From positions 1 to 5,664 of the forward strand of contig JACQCN010000314.1 in the NCBI GenBank assembly GCA_016201575.1: DNA of 5,664 nt, read 5' to 3'. The notes under the pieces are model-generated. The model saw nothing but the letters and a program-made list of their open reading frames with translations, was not told the DNA's origin and ran no database searches. The DNA is from Candidatus Rokuibacteriota bacterium (lineage in GTDB: Bacteria > Methylomirabilota > Methylomirabilia > Rokubacteriales > CSP1-6). A program made the translations under genes and the position numbers. Shown piece by piece: positions 1 through 5,664 of the stretch; within the stretch, counting starts at the first letter, position 1, and every line of letters starts with the position of its first letter.

Positions 1-1
1 C

Positions 2-1819
2 CCGGCGCTGCTCGACGAGATCCGCGGCGCCACCGACATCGTCGAGCTGGTCGGCCGCTTCGTGAATCTGAGGAAGGCCGGAGCGACCTGGAAGGGGCTC
101 TGCCCGTTCCACGGCGAGAAGACGCCCTCGTTCATCGTCAATCCCCGCCGCGGCATCTTCAAGTGCTTCGGCTGCGGCGTGGGCGGCGACGCCTTCGGCT
201 TCCTGATGCGCCAGGACAAGCTGTCGTTCCCCGAGGCCGTGCGGGCGCTGGCGAGGAGCGCCAACGTCGCGCTGCCGGACGAGCGGAGGGATCCGGCCGA
301 CTCGGGACGCGAGGAGCTCTACCGGGTGATGGACCTCGCCGCCCGCTTCTACGCCGAGACGCTCTGGAAGCCGGCGAGCGCCCGCGCACGCGAGTACCTC
401 GAGACGCGGGGGATCGACCCGGAGGTCGCGCGGCGCTTCTCGCTGGGCTTCGCCCCCGAGGGATGGGAGGCGCTCCTGGGCTTCATGCGCGCCGAGCGCG
501 TCGGAGCCGAGACGCTCGAGACCGTGGGTCTGGTCAAGCCGCGCGAGCGCGGCGGCGGCCACTACGACGCCTTCCGCGGCCGGCTGATCTTCACGATCCG
601 TGATCTTCAGGGCCGCGTGGTGGCCTTCGGCGGCCGGGGCTTGGGTGACGAGCAGCCGAAGTACCTCAACTCGCCCGAGACCCCGCTGTACACCAAGGGC
701 AACCTGCTCTACGCCGCCGACCTCGCGCGGACGACGATCCGGGCGAAGAACCGCGCGCTGCTCGTGGAGGGCTACGTCGACTGCCTGATGGCGCACCAGC
801 ACGGTTTCACCGAGACGGTGGCCGCGCTCGGCACCGCCTTCACCCCCGCGCAGCTCGGCACGCTCCGCCGGTACTGCGAGGAGGTCATCACCTTCTTCGA
901 CGCCGACGCCGCGGGCGCCAAGGCCGCCGAGCGTGCCGCCGACCTGCTCGAGCCGACGGGAGCCGGCGCCGCGTGGGGCATCAACCGCTCCGGTGACTTC
1001 GGCGGCGAGGCCACCTTCCGACTGAAAGTCGCCCTCCTGCCCGCGGGCCACGATCCCGATACCTTCCTGAGAACGCAGGGGGCGGCGGGCTTCGAGGAGC
1101 GGATCGCCGGGGCGCGCAGCCTGCTCGCCTACGCCCTCGATCGCGCCATCAGCGACCCCGACGGCGCGACCGGGCCGCGCGCCCGCGCCAACGCCTTTGC
1201 CCGCGTGGCGCTCATGCTGGCGAAGGTCGCCGACGCCGAGGAGGCCGCCACGCTCTCGCGCGAGGCCGCCGTCAAGCTGGGCGTCGATCCCACCCAGCTC
1301 TGGATCGAGGCCCAGAAGCTCCAGGGCGCCCTCGGCCGGCCGCACCCCGGCCGGCCGGCGGCCCCCGCGGCGGCCCCGGGCCCCGCGGCGGGCGCGCCGG
1401 AAGGCCTCGACCTCCGGCTGCTGGTCGAGGTGATCGTCCAGCGGTCCGACGCCCGGCAGGCGCTGGTGCCCCTGCTCGAGGACGGCGACATCCTGGGCGA
1501 GCCGTTCCGCACGATCGTCCGGCGGCTCCGCGAGCAGCCCGAGGCGGCGCCCGAGGCGCTCATGGCCGACCTCGACGAGGCGGGGCGAACCGCGCTCGCC
1601 GCCCTGCTCGTGAACGAGCGTGAGTTCCAGAACGTGGACGGCTACGTCGCCGATTTCCGCCAGCGCATCGAGCGCATGCAGCGGCGGCGGCGCATCCGCG
1701 AGGCGAGCCGCGGCATCGTCGCCGCGCAGGCCGGGGGCGCCACGCCCGATCCGGAGAAGATGGCCGCCCTCCTCAGAGACGGCAAAGAGGAGCACGAGGT
1801 ATCCAAGACTCTTGGCTAA
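2..1819 (+). CDS. dnaG: DNA primase DnaG, 5'-partial
   Basis: DnaG synthesises the short RNA primers for chromosomal replication and works with the DnaB helicase. The reading frame is open from base 2, and the first visible residues ([20 protein letters not shown]) are the conserved DnaG N-terminus. The GTG at 62 is therefore internal, and only about 5-10 residues are missing. Of 605 visible residues, the CHC2 zinc finger uses C34, H37, C55 and C58. The core follows with [17 protein letters not shown], then the Toprim domain with E256 and D260 (VEGYVD) and D300/D302 (FFDADAAG). The [11 protein letters not shown] motif comes next, then a Pro/Ala-rich linker (about 445-465) and a C-terminal helical, presumably DnaB-binding, region. 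About 16-18 residues appear inserted between DADAAG and LPAGHDPD (about 321-339) relative to E. coli DnaG as I recall it. rpoD follows after 13 nt, as in the macromolecular synthesis operon. Identification is secure; the true start lies outside the window. Confidence 0.97.
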   Translation, partial: PALLDEIRGATDIVELVGRFVNLRKAGATWKGLCPFHGEKTPSFIVNPRRGIFKCFGCGVGGDAFGFLMRQDKLSFPEAVRALARSANVALPDERRDPADSGREELYRVMDLAARFYAETLWKPASARAREYLETRGIDPEVARRFSLGFAPEGWEALLGFMRAERVGAETLETVGLVKPRERGGGHYDAFRGRLIFTIRDLQGRVVAFGGRGLGDEQPKYLNSPETPLYTKGNLLYAADLARTTIRAKNRALLVEGYVDCLMAHQHGFTETVAALGTAFTPAQLGTLRRYCEEVITFFDADAAGAKAAERAADLLEPTGAGAAWGINRSGDFGGEATFRLKVALLPAGHDPDTFLRTQGAAGFEERIAGARSLLAYALDRAISDPDGATGPRARANAFARVALMLAKVADAEEAATLSREAAVKLGVDPTQLWIEAQKLQGALGRPHPGRPAAPAAAPGPAAGAPEGLDLRLLVEVIVQRSDARQALVPLLEDGDILGEPFRTIVRRLREQPEAAPEALMADLDEAGRTALAALLVNEREFQNVDGYVADFRQRIERMQRRRRIREASRGIVAAQAGGATPDPEKMAALLRDGKEEHEVSKTLG

Positions 1820-1823
1820 GGAG
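1818..1823 (+). promoter_or_regulatory. rpoD Shine-Dalgarno overlapping the dnaG stop
   Basis: AAGGAG lies 9 nt before the ATG at 1833. Its first two bases are the last two of the dnaG TAA stop codon (1817-1819). This decides the rpoD start, although the frame stays open far upstream into dnaG. The overlap suggests that ribosomes finishing dnaG help initiation at rpoD; that coupling is inference. Confidence 0.8.
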
Positions 1824-1832
1824 TCGAGACGC

Positions 1833-3680
1833 ATGAGTGAAGAGCCGAAGCTGGAAGAGCTTGACCGTCTGATCTCGATGGGCAAGCAGAAGGGCTTCCT
1901 CACCTACGACGAGGTGAACGACGCCCTCCCGTCGGACATCGTGTCGCTCGATCAGCTCGACGACATCATGATGATGTTCGGGGCCATGGACATCGAGGTC
2001 GTCGACTCCGCCAAGGCGGCGCGCCTGCCCTCGGAGGTCGAGCGCCCGGCGCCGGCCGACGTCGACGACGACGGCGACAGCGAGCCCATCGACCTCACCC
2101 CCGGCCCCGTCGGCCGGACCGAGGATCCCGTGCGGCTCTACCTGCGCGAGATGGGGCGCGTCTCGCTCCTCACCCGCGAGGGCGAGATCGCCCTGGCCAA
2201 GCGCATCGAGGAGGGCAAGGAACAAGTCACGCGCGCCATCCTCCAGACCAACCTGGCCGTGGAGCGCTTCCGCGAGCTGCGCGACCTCCTGCGGCGCGGC
2301 GACATCTCGGTCAAGGACGTGGTCGACGTCAACGAGGAGGAGTTCAGCGAGGAAAAGGAGACCGCGCTCACGCGCGAGGTCATCAGCACCTTCGTGGCGG
2401 TGGACCGCCTCCTGCGCGATCGCGACGCCCTCTTCGCCCAGGCCCGGAAGCTGCGGGCCAGGGTGTCGGGACGGAAGAGGGTCAGGGGCCGGGAGCCGGC
2501 CTGGAAGAGGCACGAGGGCCAGGCCCACCAGCGCCAGAAGAAGGTCCTCGAGAAGCTCCGCGGCATGAACATCGGCAACCAGATCATCGACCGTGAGGAC
2601 GGCGATCCGCAGCGCCGCGGGCTGGTGCAGCGGCTGCGCGATCTGGTCGAGGAGATCGAGCGGGCGGAGCGGGTGATCGCGCTCTGGACGGAGGGCCGCC
2701 GGCCCTCGCTGGAGGAGGTCCAGAACCTCATCTACGTGTCCTTCCGCGATCCGGGCGCGGCCGGCGCGACCAACGGCGCCAGCGGCCTCAACGGCGACCT
2801 GCACCTGCGCGCGGCCAAGAAGTTCTCGAGCCCCAAACAGCAGCAGATCTGGGTCGCCCACCAGGAGATCCGCGCCTCCGAGGTCCGCGCCAACGCCAAG
2901 GCCGACGAGCTCAAGCGCGTGATGGCGGTGATCAAGCAGGGCCAGCAGAAGGCGGCGCAGGCCAAGAAGGAGATGGTGGAAGCCAACCTCCGGCTGGTGA
3001 TCTCGATCGCAAAAAAGTACACCAACCGCGGCCTGCAGTTCCTGGACCTGATCCAGGAAGGCAATATCGGATTGATGAAGGCGGTCGACAAGTTCGAGTA
3101 CCGCCGCGGCTACAAGTTCTCGACGTACGCGACGTGGTGGATCCGGCAAGCCATCACCCGGGCCATCGCCGACCAGGCGCGCACGATCCGGATCCCCGTG
3201 CACATGATCGAGACCATCAACAAGCTCATCCGCACCTCCCGCCAGCTCGTGCAGGAGCTCGGCCGCGAGCCCACCCCCGAGGAGATCGCGGTCAAGATGG
3301 AGGTGCCGGTCGACAAGGTCCGCAAGGTCCTCAAGATCGCGCAGGAGCCCATCTCGCTCGAGACCCCGATCGGCGAGGAGGAAGACAGCCACCTGGGTGA
3401 TTTCATCGAGGACAAGCAGGTCGTCTCGCCGGTGGAGTCGATCATCGGCCTCTCGCTGCGCGAGCAGACCAACAAGGTCCTCAACACGCTGACGCCGCGC
3501 GAAGAAAAAGTCCTCCGTCTCCGTTTCGGGCTCTCCGATGGATGCGAGCACACGCTCGAGGAAGTCGGCCAGGACTTTGCCGTCACGCGCGAGCGGATCC
3601 GCCAGATCGAGGCCAAGGCCCTGCGCAAGCTCCGGCATCCGTCGCGCTCCAAGAAGCTCCGGAGCTTCCTGGAGTCATGA
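1833..3680 (+). CDS. rpoD: Housekeeping RNA polymerase sigma factor RpoD (sigma-70)
   Basis: Primary sigma factor of 615 aa that directs RNA polymerase to housekeeping promoters. Region 1.1 occupies about residues 6-60 and is followed by an acidic linker. Region 1.2 starts near 97 ([20 protein letters not shown]). A long non-conserved region (about 130-375) includes a very basic stretch around [14 protein letters not shown]. Region 2 spans about 380-456, with the core-binding and -10 recognition helices ([20 protein letters not shown]). Region 3 follows. Region 4 (about 553-615) ends in the -35 helix-turn-helix [21 protein letters not shown]. Region 1.1 together with the consensus 2.4 and 4.2 helices marks a group 1 sigma rather than a stress sigma. 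E. coli RpoD is 613 aa, so this is full length. The ATG at 1833 is supported by AAGGAG 9 nt upstream and by the standard N-terminus. The tRNA starts 15 nt downstream with no terminator seen between. Confidence 0.98.
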   Translation: MSEEPKLEELDRLISMGKQKGFLTYDEVNDALPSDIVSLDQLDDIMMMFGAMDIEVVDSAKAARLPSEVERPAPADVDDDGDSEPIDLTPGPVGRTEDPVRLYLREMGRVSLLTREGEIALAKRIEEGKEQVTRAILQTNLAVERFRELRDLLRRGDISVKDVVDVNEEEFSEEKETALTREVISTFVAVDRLLRDRDALFAQARKLRARVSGRKRVRGREPAWKRHEGQAHQRQKKVLEKLRGMNIGNQIIDREDGDPQRRGLVQRLRDLVEEIERAERVIALWTEGRRPSLEEVQNLIYVSFRDPGAAGATNGASGLNGDLHLRAAKKFSSPKQQQIWVAHQEIRASEVRANAKADELKRVMAVIKQGQQKAAQAKKEMVEANLRLVISIAKKYTNRGLQFLDLIQEGNIGLMKAVDKFEYRRGYKFSTYATWWIRQAITRAIADQARTIRIPVHMIETINKLIRTSRQLVQELGREPTPEEIAVKMEVPVDKVRKVLKIAQEPISLETPIGEEEDSHLGDFIEDKQVVSPVESIIGLSLREQTNKVLNTLTPREEKVLRLRFGLSDGCEHTLEEVGQDFAVTRERIRQIEAKALRKLRHPSRSKKLRSFLES

Positions 3681-3695
3681 TTTAAGATGGTCGCC

Positions 3696-3770
3696 GGGCC
3701 CATAGCTCAATGGCAGAGCTGCCGGCTCATAACCGGTCAGATCCTGGTTCGAGTCCGGGTGGGCCCACCA
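3696..3770 (+). tRNA. tRNA with CAT anticodon (elongator Met, or Ile2)
   Basis: A complete 75-nt cloverleaf with encoded CCA. The acceptor stem is GGGCCCA (3696-3702) with TGGGCCC (3760-3766). The D stem is GCTC/GAGC (3705-3708/3716-3719) with a 7-nt loop containing GG. The anticodon stem is GCCGG/CCGGT around loop CTCATAA, anticodon CAT at 3728-3730. The variable loop has 5 nt. The T stem is CCTGG/CCGGG with loop TTCGAGT, then discriminator A and CCA. The pair G1-C72 and the absence of the three consecutive G-C pairs at 29-31/39-41 argue against the initiator tRNA. A CAT anticodon can be elongator Met, or Ile2 when C34 is modified to lysidine by TilS; I cannot separate these by eye. Gaps of 15 and 13 nt to its neighbours suggest it is cut out of a shared transcript. 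Confidence 0.96.
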
Positions 3771-3773
3771 ATT

Positions 3774-3778
3774 GGGAG
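3774..3778 (+). promoter_or_regulatory. Shine-Dalgarno deciding the GTG start of the zinc-ribbon gene
   Basis: GGGAG sits 5 nt before GTG 3784. It begins only 3 nt after the tRNA CCA, so a TTG start at 3772, also in frame, would have no usable ribosome-binding site. This favours GTG 3784. Confidence 0.7.
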
Positions 3779-3783
3779 ACACC

Positions 3784-4494
3784 GTGGCTGAGCTTCAGAC
3801 GCTGATCCACCTGCAGGAATACGACACGAAGATCGCCGCGCTCGAAACCGAGGCGGTGCGGCTGCCCAAGCAGATAGAAACGATCCAGGCCTCCCTGGCC
3901 GAGGCGCGGAAGTCGGTGGAGACGGTGAAGGCCCGCGTCGAACAGACCCGCAAGGATCTCCGCGCGAAAGAGAAGGACCTCGACGACATCGCGGCGAAGC
4001 GCCAGAAGTCGGAGGCGCGGCTCTGGGAAGTGAAGAACAACACCGAATACTCCGCGGTGCTCGTCGAGATCGAGACCATCAAGAGCCAGAAGGCGCGCAT
4101 CGAGGAGGAGCTCCTCGGGCTCATGGAGATGCAGGAGCGCCTGGCCGTCGAGGTGCGCGAGGCCGAGGCGCGCCACAAGACCCGGGAGGAGCAGGCGCGC
4201 CAGGACGAGGGCGTGGTCCGGAAGAAGCTGGCCGCGGTCGAGGTCGAGCTCACCGGCATTCGCGGCGAGCGCGCCACCCTCGCCGGCGAGCTCCCCCGGA
4301 ACAACCTCGCCGACTACGAGAAGATCCTCAAAGCGAAGGCCGGTCTCGCCATCGTGTCCGTCAGCACCACCGCCATCTGCGGCGGCTGCCGCGTCACGAT
4401 GCGGCCGCAGGTGCTCCAGGAGCTGAAGGCCGCCGCCGAGCTGGTGCGCTGCGAGAGCTGCGGCCGCTTCCTCTACTGGCAGGACACACCGTAG
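3784..4494 (+). CDS. Coiled-coil protein with C-terminal C4-type zinc ribbon
   Basis: A 236-aa soluble protein of the zf-RING_7/CT398-like family. Residues about 5-175 form a long charged coiled coil rich in E, K, R and A with heptad spacing, starting LIHLQEYDTKIAALE. The C-terminus is a zinc ribbon with C199-GG-C202 and C223-ES-C226. Better-known members are chlamydial CdsZ (CT398) and Helicobacter HP0958/FlgZ; these have been linked to sigma-54, secretion or flagellar components, and flagellin mRNA. No such partner is visible here, so the cellular role is open; a nucleic-acid or protein adaptor is my inference. The GTG start follows GGGAG by 5 nt. The gene begins right after the tRNA, and its TAG stop abuts or overlaps the start of the rnhA frame, implying one transcript. 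No signal peptide or membrane segment is seen. Confidence 0.88.
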   Translation: MAELQTLIHLQEYDTKIAALETEAVRLPKQIETIQASLAEARKSVETVKARVEQTRKDLRAKEKDLDDIAAKRQKSEARLWEVKNNTEYSAVLVEIETIKSQKARIEEELLGLMEMQERLAVEVREAEARHKTREEQARQDEGVVRKKLAAVEVELTGIRGERATLAGELPRNNLADYEKILKAKAGLAIVSVSTTAICGGCRVTMRPQVLQELKAAAELVRCESCGRFLYWQDTP

Positions 4495-4949
4495 ACCAGC
4501 CCATCGCCCCGGAGATCGTCGTCTACACCGATGGCGCCTGTGCGGGGAATCCCGGGCCCGGGGGCTGGGCCGCCCTCATCCTCGACGCCGGCCAGGAGCG
4601 CACCGTGAGCGGCGCCGAGCCGGCGACCACGAATCAACGCATGGAGCTCACCGCCGCGCTCGAGGGTCTCATCGCGATCCCAGGACGACGGCGCATCCGT
4701 CTCGTGAGCGACAGCACGTACGTGGTGAATTGCTTCCGCGATCGCTGGTACGCGCGCTGGGAGCAGACCGGATGGCAGAACGCGGGGAAGCGGCCGATCG
4801 CCAATCGAGAGCTGTGGGAGCGGCTGCTCGCGGAGCACCGCCGGCACGACGTCACGTGGGTCTGGGTGCGCGGGCACGACGGCGATCCGCTCAACGAGCG
4901 GGTGGACCACCTCGCCCGTGCGGCGGTGGCCACCCTCGCCCGTTCGTAA
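4491..4949 (+). CDS. rnhA: Ribonuclease HI, start codon unresolved
   Basis: RNase HI degrades the RNA strand of RNA-DNA hybrids, including R-loops and primer remnants. The frame carries the whole type 1 fold: EIVVYTDGACAGNPGPGGW at the N-terminus, then QRMELTAALEGL, VSDSTYVVN, VRGHDG and NERVDHLAR. Counting from the GTA at 4491 as residue 1, the catalytic D14, E52, D74 and D139 and the assisting H129 are all present. This gives about 152 aa against 155 for E. coli. No ATG, GTG or TTG occurs in frame upstream of D14. The first GTG, at 4605, would remove the first strand and D14, so it cannot start an active enzyme. I place the start provisionally at GTA 4491, which overlaps the upstream TAG and has AGGA (4481-4484) 6 nt before it. 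ATC 4503, CTG 4476, a -1 frameshift fusion or a sequence error are alternatives. The function call is secure; the 5' end is not. Confidence 0.9.
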   Translation, partial: VDQPIAPEIVVYTDGACAGNPGPGGWAALILDAGQERTVSGAEPATTNQRMELTAALEGLIAIPGRRRIRLVSDSTYVVNCFRDRWYARWEQTGWQNAGKRPIANRELWERLLAEHRRHDVTWVWVRGHDGDPLNERVDHLARAAVATLARS

Positions 4950-4955
4950 GGCTCA

Positions 4956-5021
4956 CTACTTCTTCTTCTGCTTCGGCTTCTTTTTTTCCTTCCGCATGCC
5001 CGTGCCCTTGGCCACGCTCAT
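4956..5021 (-). CDS. 21-aa lysine-rich small protein
   Basis: An ORF too short for usual gene callers runs from ATG (5021-5019) to TAG (4958-4956) on the minus strand. It encodes 21 residues starting MSVAKGTGMRKEKKKPK and ending in Lys. It holds 9 Lys, 1 Arg and 1 Glu, giving a net charge near +9. A purine-rich ribosome-binding stretch (GGGAAGGGAG) lies just upstream. A TATAAT box lies on the same strand at 5055-5050. Eight of nine Lys codons are AAG, matching the GC-rich genome. It converges on rnhA with 6 nt between stop codons. The MRKEKKKPK pattern resembles small lysine-rich hypothetical proteins I have seen in other bacteria, but I cannot name a family. A role in RNA or ribosome binding is a guess from charge alone. 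The alternative is that the pyrimidine-rich plus strand is only an rnhA 3' tail. Confidence 0.6.
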   Translation of the reverse strand: MSVAKGTGMRKEKKKPKQKKK

Positions 5022-5049
5022 CACTCCCTTCCCGGTACAACCTCTCGCG

Positions 5050-5055
5050 ATTATA
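5050..5055 (-). promoter_or_regulatory. Candidate -10 box for the 21-aa lysine-rich ORF
   Basis: The minus strand reads TATAAT here, a perfect sigma-70 -10 hexamer in very GC-rich surroundings. It lies 28 nt upstream of the ATG at 5021. No convincing -35 box is seen 16-18 nt further upstream. RpoD encoded in this window would recognise such a box. Confidence 0.5.
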
Positions 5056-5062
5056 GGCGCGC

Positions 5063-5068
5063 TATACT
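5063..5068 (+). promoter_or_regulatory. Candidate -10 box of the rnpB promoter
   Basis: TATACT differs from the sigma-70 consensus at one position. It ends 6 nt before G5075, where the perfect P1 helix of RNase P RNA begins, so the spacing to a start site is right. The -35 region (about 5040-5045) is a poor match to TTGACA. It would lie across the downstream side of the opposite-strand TATAAT box. Confidence 0.65.
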
Positions 5069-5074
5069 GAATGA

Positions 5075-5455
5075 GCGCCGAAGAAGGCCGGACGGTCGCC
5101 GGTCACGGTCACACGTGACGGGAGGAAAGTCCGGGCTCCACAGGGCAGGGTGCTGGCTAACGGCCAGGGGGGGCAACCCCACGGACAGTGCCACAGAAAG
5201 CAAACCGCCGACCGTCGCAAGACGGGCGGTAAGGGTGAAACGGTGAGGTAAGAGCTCACCAGCGGCGCGGGTGACCGCGTCGGCTCGGCAAACCCCACCC
5301 GGAGCAAGGCCAAATAGGAGAGCCATCGGGTCGCCCGCCCGCGCTCTCGGGTTAGGCCGCTGGAGACGCCGGGTAACCGGCGCCCTAGAGAAATGACCGT
5401 CTCCCGGACGAGAGTCCGGAGACAGGACCCGGCTTACAGGTCTTCTTCGGCGCGC
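5075..5455 (+). ncRNA. rnpB: RNase P RNA, bacterial type A
   Basis: Catalytic RNA of RNase P, which removes 5' leaders from tRNA precursors, working with the RnpA protein encoded elsewhere. Recognisable parts in order are the P1 5' strand (5075-5086), the P2 5' strand GACGGTC (5091-5097), a short P3 hairpin around GTCACG/CGTGAC, and the P4 core GAGGAAAGTCCGGGCTCCAC from 5122. Further on are the CACAGAAAGCAAACCGCCG block, GGTAAGGGTGAAACGGTGAG, and ACCCCACCCGGAGCAAGGCC. The L15-like GGGTTAGG (5349-5356) would contact the tRNA CCA, which the tRNA in this window encodes. The universal AGAGAAATGACCGTC block contains the P2 3' strand (5395-5401), and the P1 3' strand is 5442-5453. At about 381 nt it is close to E. 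coli M1 RNA (377 nt). The ends are set by P1 and the -10 box and may be off by a few bases. Confidence 0.95.
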
Positions 5456-5460
5456 TTTTT
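5442..5460 (+). terminator. Possible rnpB terminator: P1 3' strand plus T-tract
   Basis: The 3' strand of P1 (CTTCTTCGGCGC) is followed after two bases by TTTTT (5456-5460). P1 pairs over a long range and the T-run is short. It may serve as a terminator or only as the mature 3' end, with little support for either. Confidence 0.35.
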
Positions 5461-5476
5461 CGCTTCGCCACACCTC

Positions 5477-5485
5477 TGCTAGATT
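5477..5485 (+). promoter_or_regulatory. Possible extended -10 element before the 34-aa ORF
   Basis: TGCTAGATT has the TGn extension and a fair -10 hexamer (TAGATT) 19 nt before ATG 5505. The -35 region is only a T-rich run. If used, transcription would begin near 5492, giving a very short leader that just contains the Shine-Dalgarno. Confidence 0.3.
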
Positions 5486-5504
5486 CCCCGCAGGAGGTGC
5501 GTCC

Positions 5505-5609
5505 ATGAGCGACACGGGCTACAAGATCGCCACGGTGGTGCTGGTCGCGCTGCTCGCCTGCGATTTCATCTGGGTCATTCGCACCGCCCTGAGCGCCACG
5601 GGACACTAG
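5505..5609 (+). CDS. 34-aa single-span membrane peptide, unknown function
   Basis: An ATG-to-TAG ORF of 34 codons, too short for usual gene callers. It has a near-perfect Shine-Dalgarno, AGGAGGT (5492-5498), 6 nt before the ATG. The product begins MSDTGYK and has one hydrophobic segment (about residues 8-25, IATVVLVALLACDFIWVI). A short polar tail starting with Arg26 and ending ATGH follows. One Asp (D20) sits inside the hydrophobic segment. There is no cleavage motif, so it is more likely a membrane-anchored micropeptide than a secreted protein. It starts about 50 nt after rnpB and is followed by a non-coding tail. I do not recognise a family. The strong ribosome-binding site is the main support. 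Confidence 0.6.
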   Translation: MSDTGYKIATVVLVALLACDFIWVIRTALSATGH

Positions 5610-5664
5610 GGGTAAATCATCGGGCCGGGAGCCGCGTCTAAGTGATCGGGAGCCCGGAAGCTCC
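5610..5664. other. Short non-coding tail with a hairpin and possible ECF-type promoter
   Basis: No gene is visible in these 55 bases. GGAGC (5649-5653) can pair with GCTCC (5660-5664) around a 6-nt loop, and the stem is cut by the window edge. GGTAAAT (5611-5617) and CGTCTA (5635-5640), 17 nt apart, loosely resemble the -35 and -10 of ECF sigma promoters. Neither reading is firm. Confidence 0.25.

Noticed and set aside
62..1819. GTG 62 as the dnaG start
   Set aside because: The frame upstream to base 2 encodes conserved DnaG N-terminal sequence, so the gene starts outside the window.
1620..1832. N-terminal extension of rpoD inside dnaG
   Set aside because: The extension is Arg/Ser-rich with no similarity to sigma factors; ATG 1833 has a good Shine-Dalgarno and begins the standard region 1.1.
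1773..3638. A 621-codon open frame on the minus strand, opposite rpoD
   Set aside because: It is the mirror of the rpoD frame in a GC-rich gene. The translation is a monotonous L/R/D/H-rich sequence with no recognisable domain, while the plus strand encodes a clear sigma-70.
3795..4304. Minus-strand ORFs opposite the zinc-ribbon gene
   Set aside because: They are Ser/Arg- or Leu-rich shadows of the coiled-coil frame with no own ribosome-binding site or domain.
4481..4494. Programmed -1 frameshift signal fusing the zinc ribbon to RNase HI
   Set aside because: There is no X XXY YYZ slippery heptamer and no obvious downstream pseudoknot; kept only as an alternative in the rnhA finding.
4605..4949. 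GTG 4605 as the start of RNase HI
   Set aside because: It would drop the YTDGACAGNPGPGG segment with a catalytic aspartate, although that segment is intact in frame upstream.
5051..5606. Minus-strand ORFs across rnpB (such as 5051-5515 and 5385-5606)
   Set aside because: They lie antisense to the conserved RNase P RNA, and their proteins are low-complexity R/P/S-rich with no domain.

Overview
The window is a GC-rich (roughly two-thirds G+C or more), gene-dense stretch of bacterial core genome. No mobile elements, CRISPR arrays or obvious horizontally acquired genes were seen. The order is dnaG (its first few codons lie off the left edge), rpoD, a tRNA with a CAT anticodon, a coiled-coil/C4 zinc-ribbon protein, an RNase HI gene (rnhA), a tiny reverse-strand lysine-rich ORF, the RNase P RNA gene (rnpB), a 34-codon ORF for a single-span membrane peptide, and a short unexplained tail. 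The housekeeping sigma factor has a full region 1.1 and a long non-conserved region, and the zinc-ribbon protein sits next to rnhA. This points to a high-GC Gram-negative-type lineage such as Methylomirabilota/Rokubacteria or a deltaproteobacterial group. That placement is inferred from general protein character, not from a search.

Region 1 to 3680 is the dnaG-rpoD core of the classical macromolecular synthesis operon. The rpoD Shine-Dalgarno overlaps the dnaG stop codon, so the two are probably translationally coupled. The tRNA starts 15 nt after rpoD and ends 13 nt before the zinc-ribbon gene, with no visible promoter or terminator on either side. It therefore looks embedded in a polycistronic transcript, and excising it would leave the next mRNA starting just before its ribosome-binding site.

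Region 3784 to 4949 holds the zinc-ribbon protein and rnhA. The rnhA reading frame carries all catalytic residues, but no ATG, GTG or TTG lies upstream of its first catalytic aspartate. Its start is unresolved: a non-standard start codon, a frameshift fusion to the zinc-ribbon gene, or a sequence error are all possible.

Region 4950 to 5664 is the most structured part. A 21-codon lysine-rich ORF on the minus strand converges on rnhA. Its candidate -10 box (TATAAT) lies 7 nt from the candidate -10 box of rnpB (TATACT) on the other strand, so the two promoters would be divergent and overlapping. rnpB is a complete type-A RNase P RNA closed by a perfect 12-bp P1 helix and followed by a T-tract. 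A 34-aa membrane peptide with a near-perfect Shine-Dalgarno follows.

The genes share a theme of nucleic-acid synthesis and processing: DnaG makes RNA primers and RNase HI degrades RNA in RNA-DNA hybrids. RpoD directs housekeeping transcription, and RNase P matures tRNAs such as the one encoded here. I see no clearly new multi-gene system. The best candidates for novelty are the two small ORFs flanking rnpB, the divergent promoter pair, and the rnhA start.
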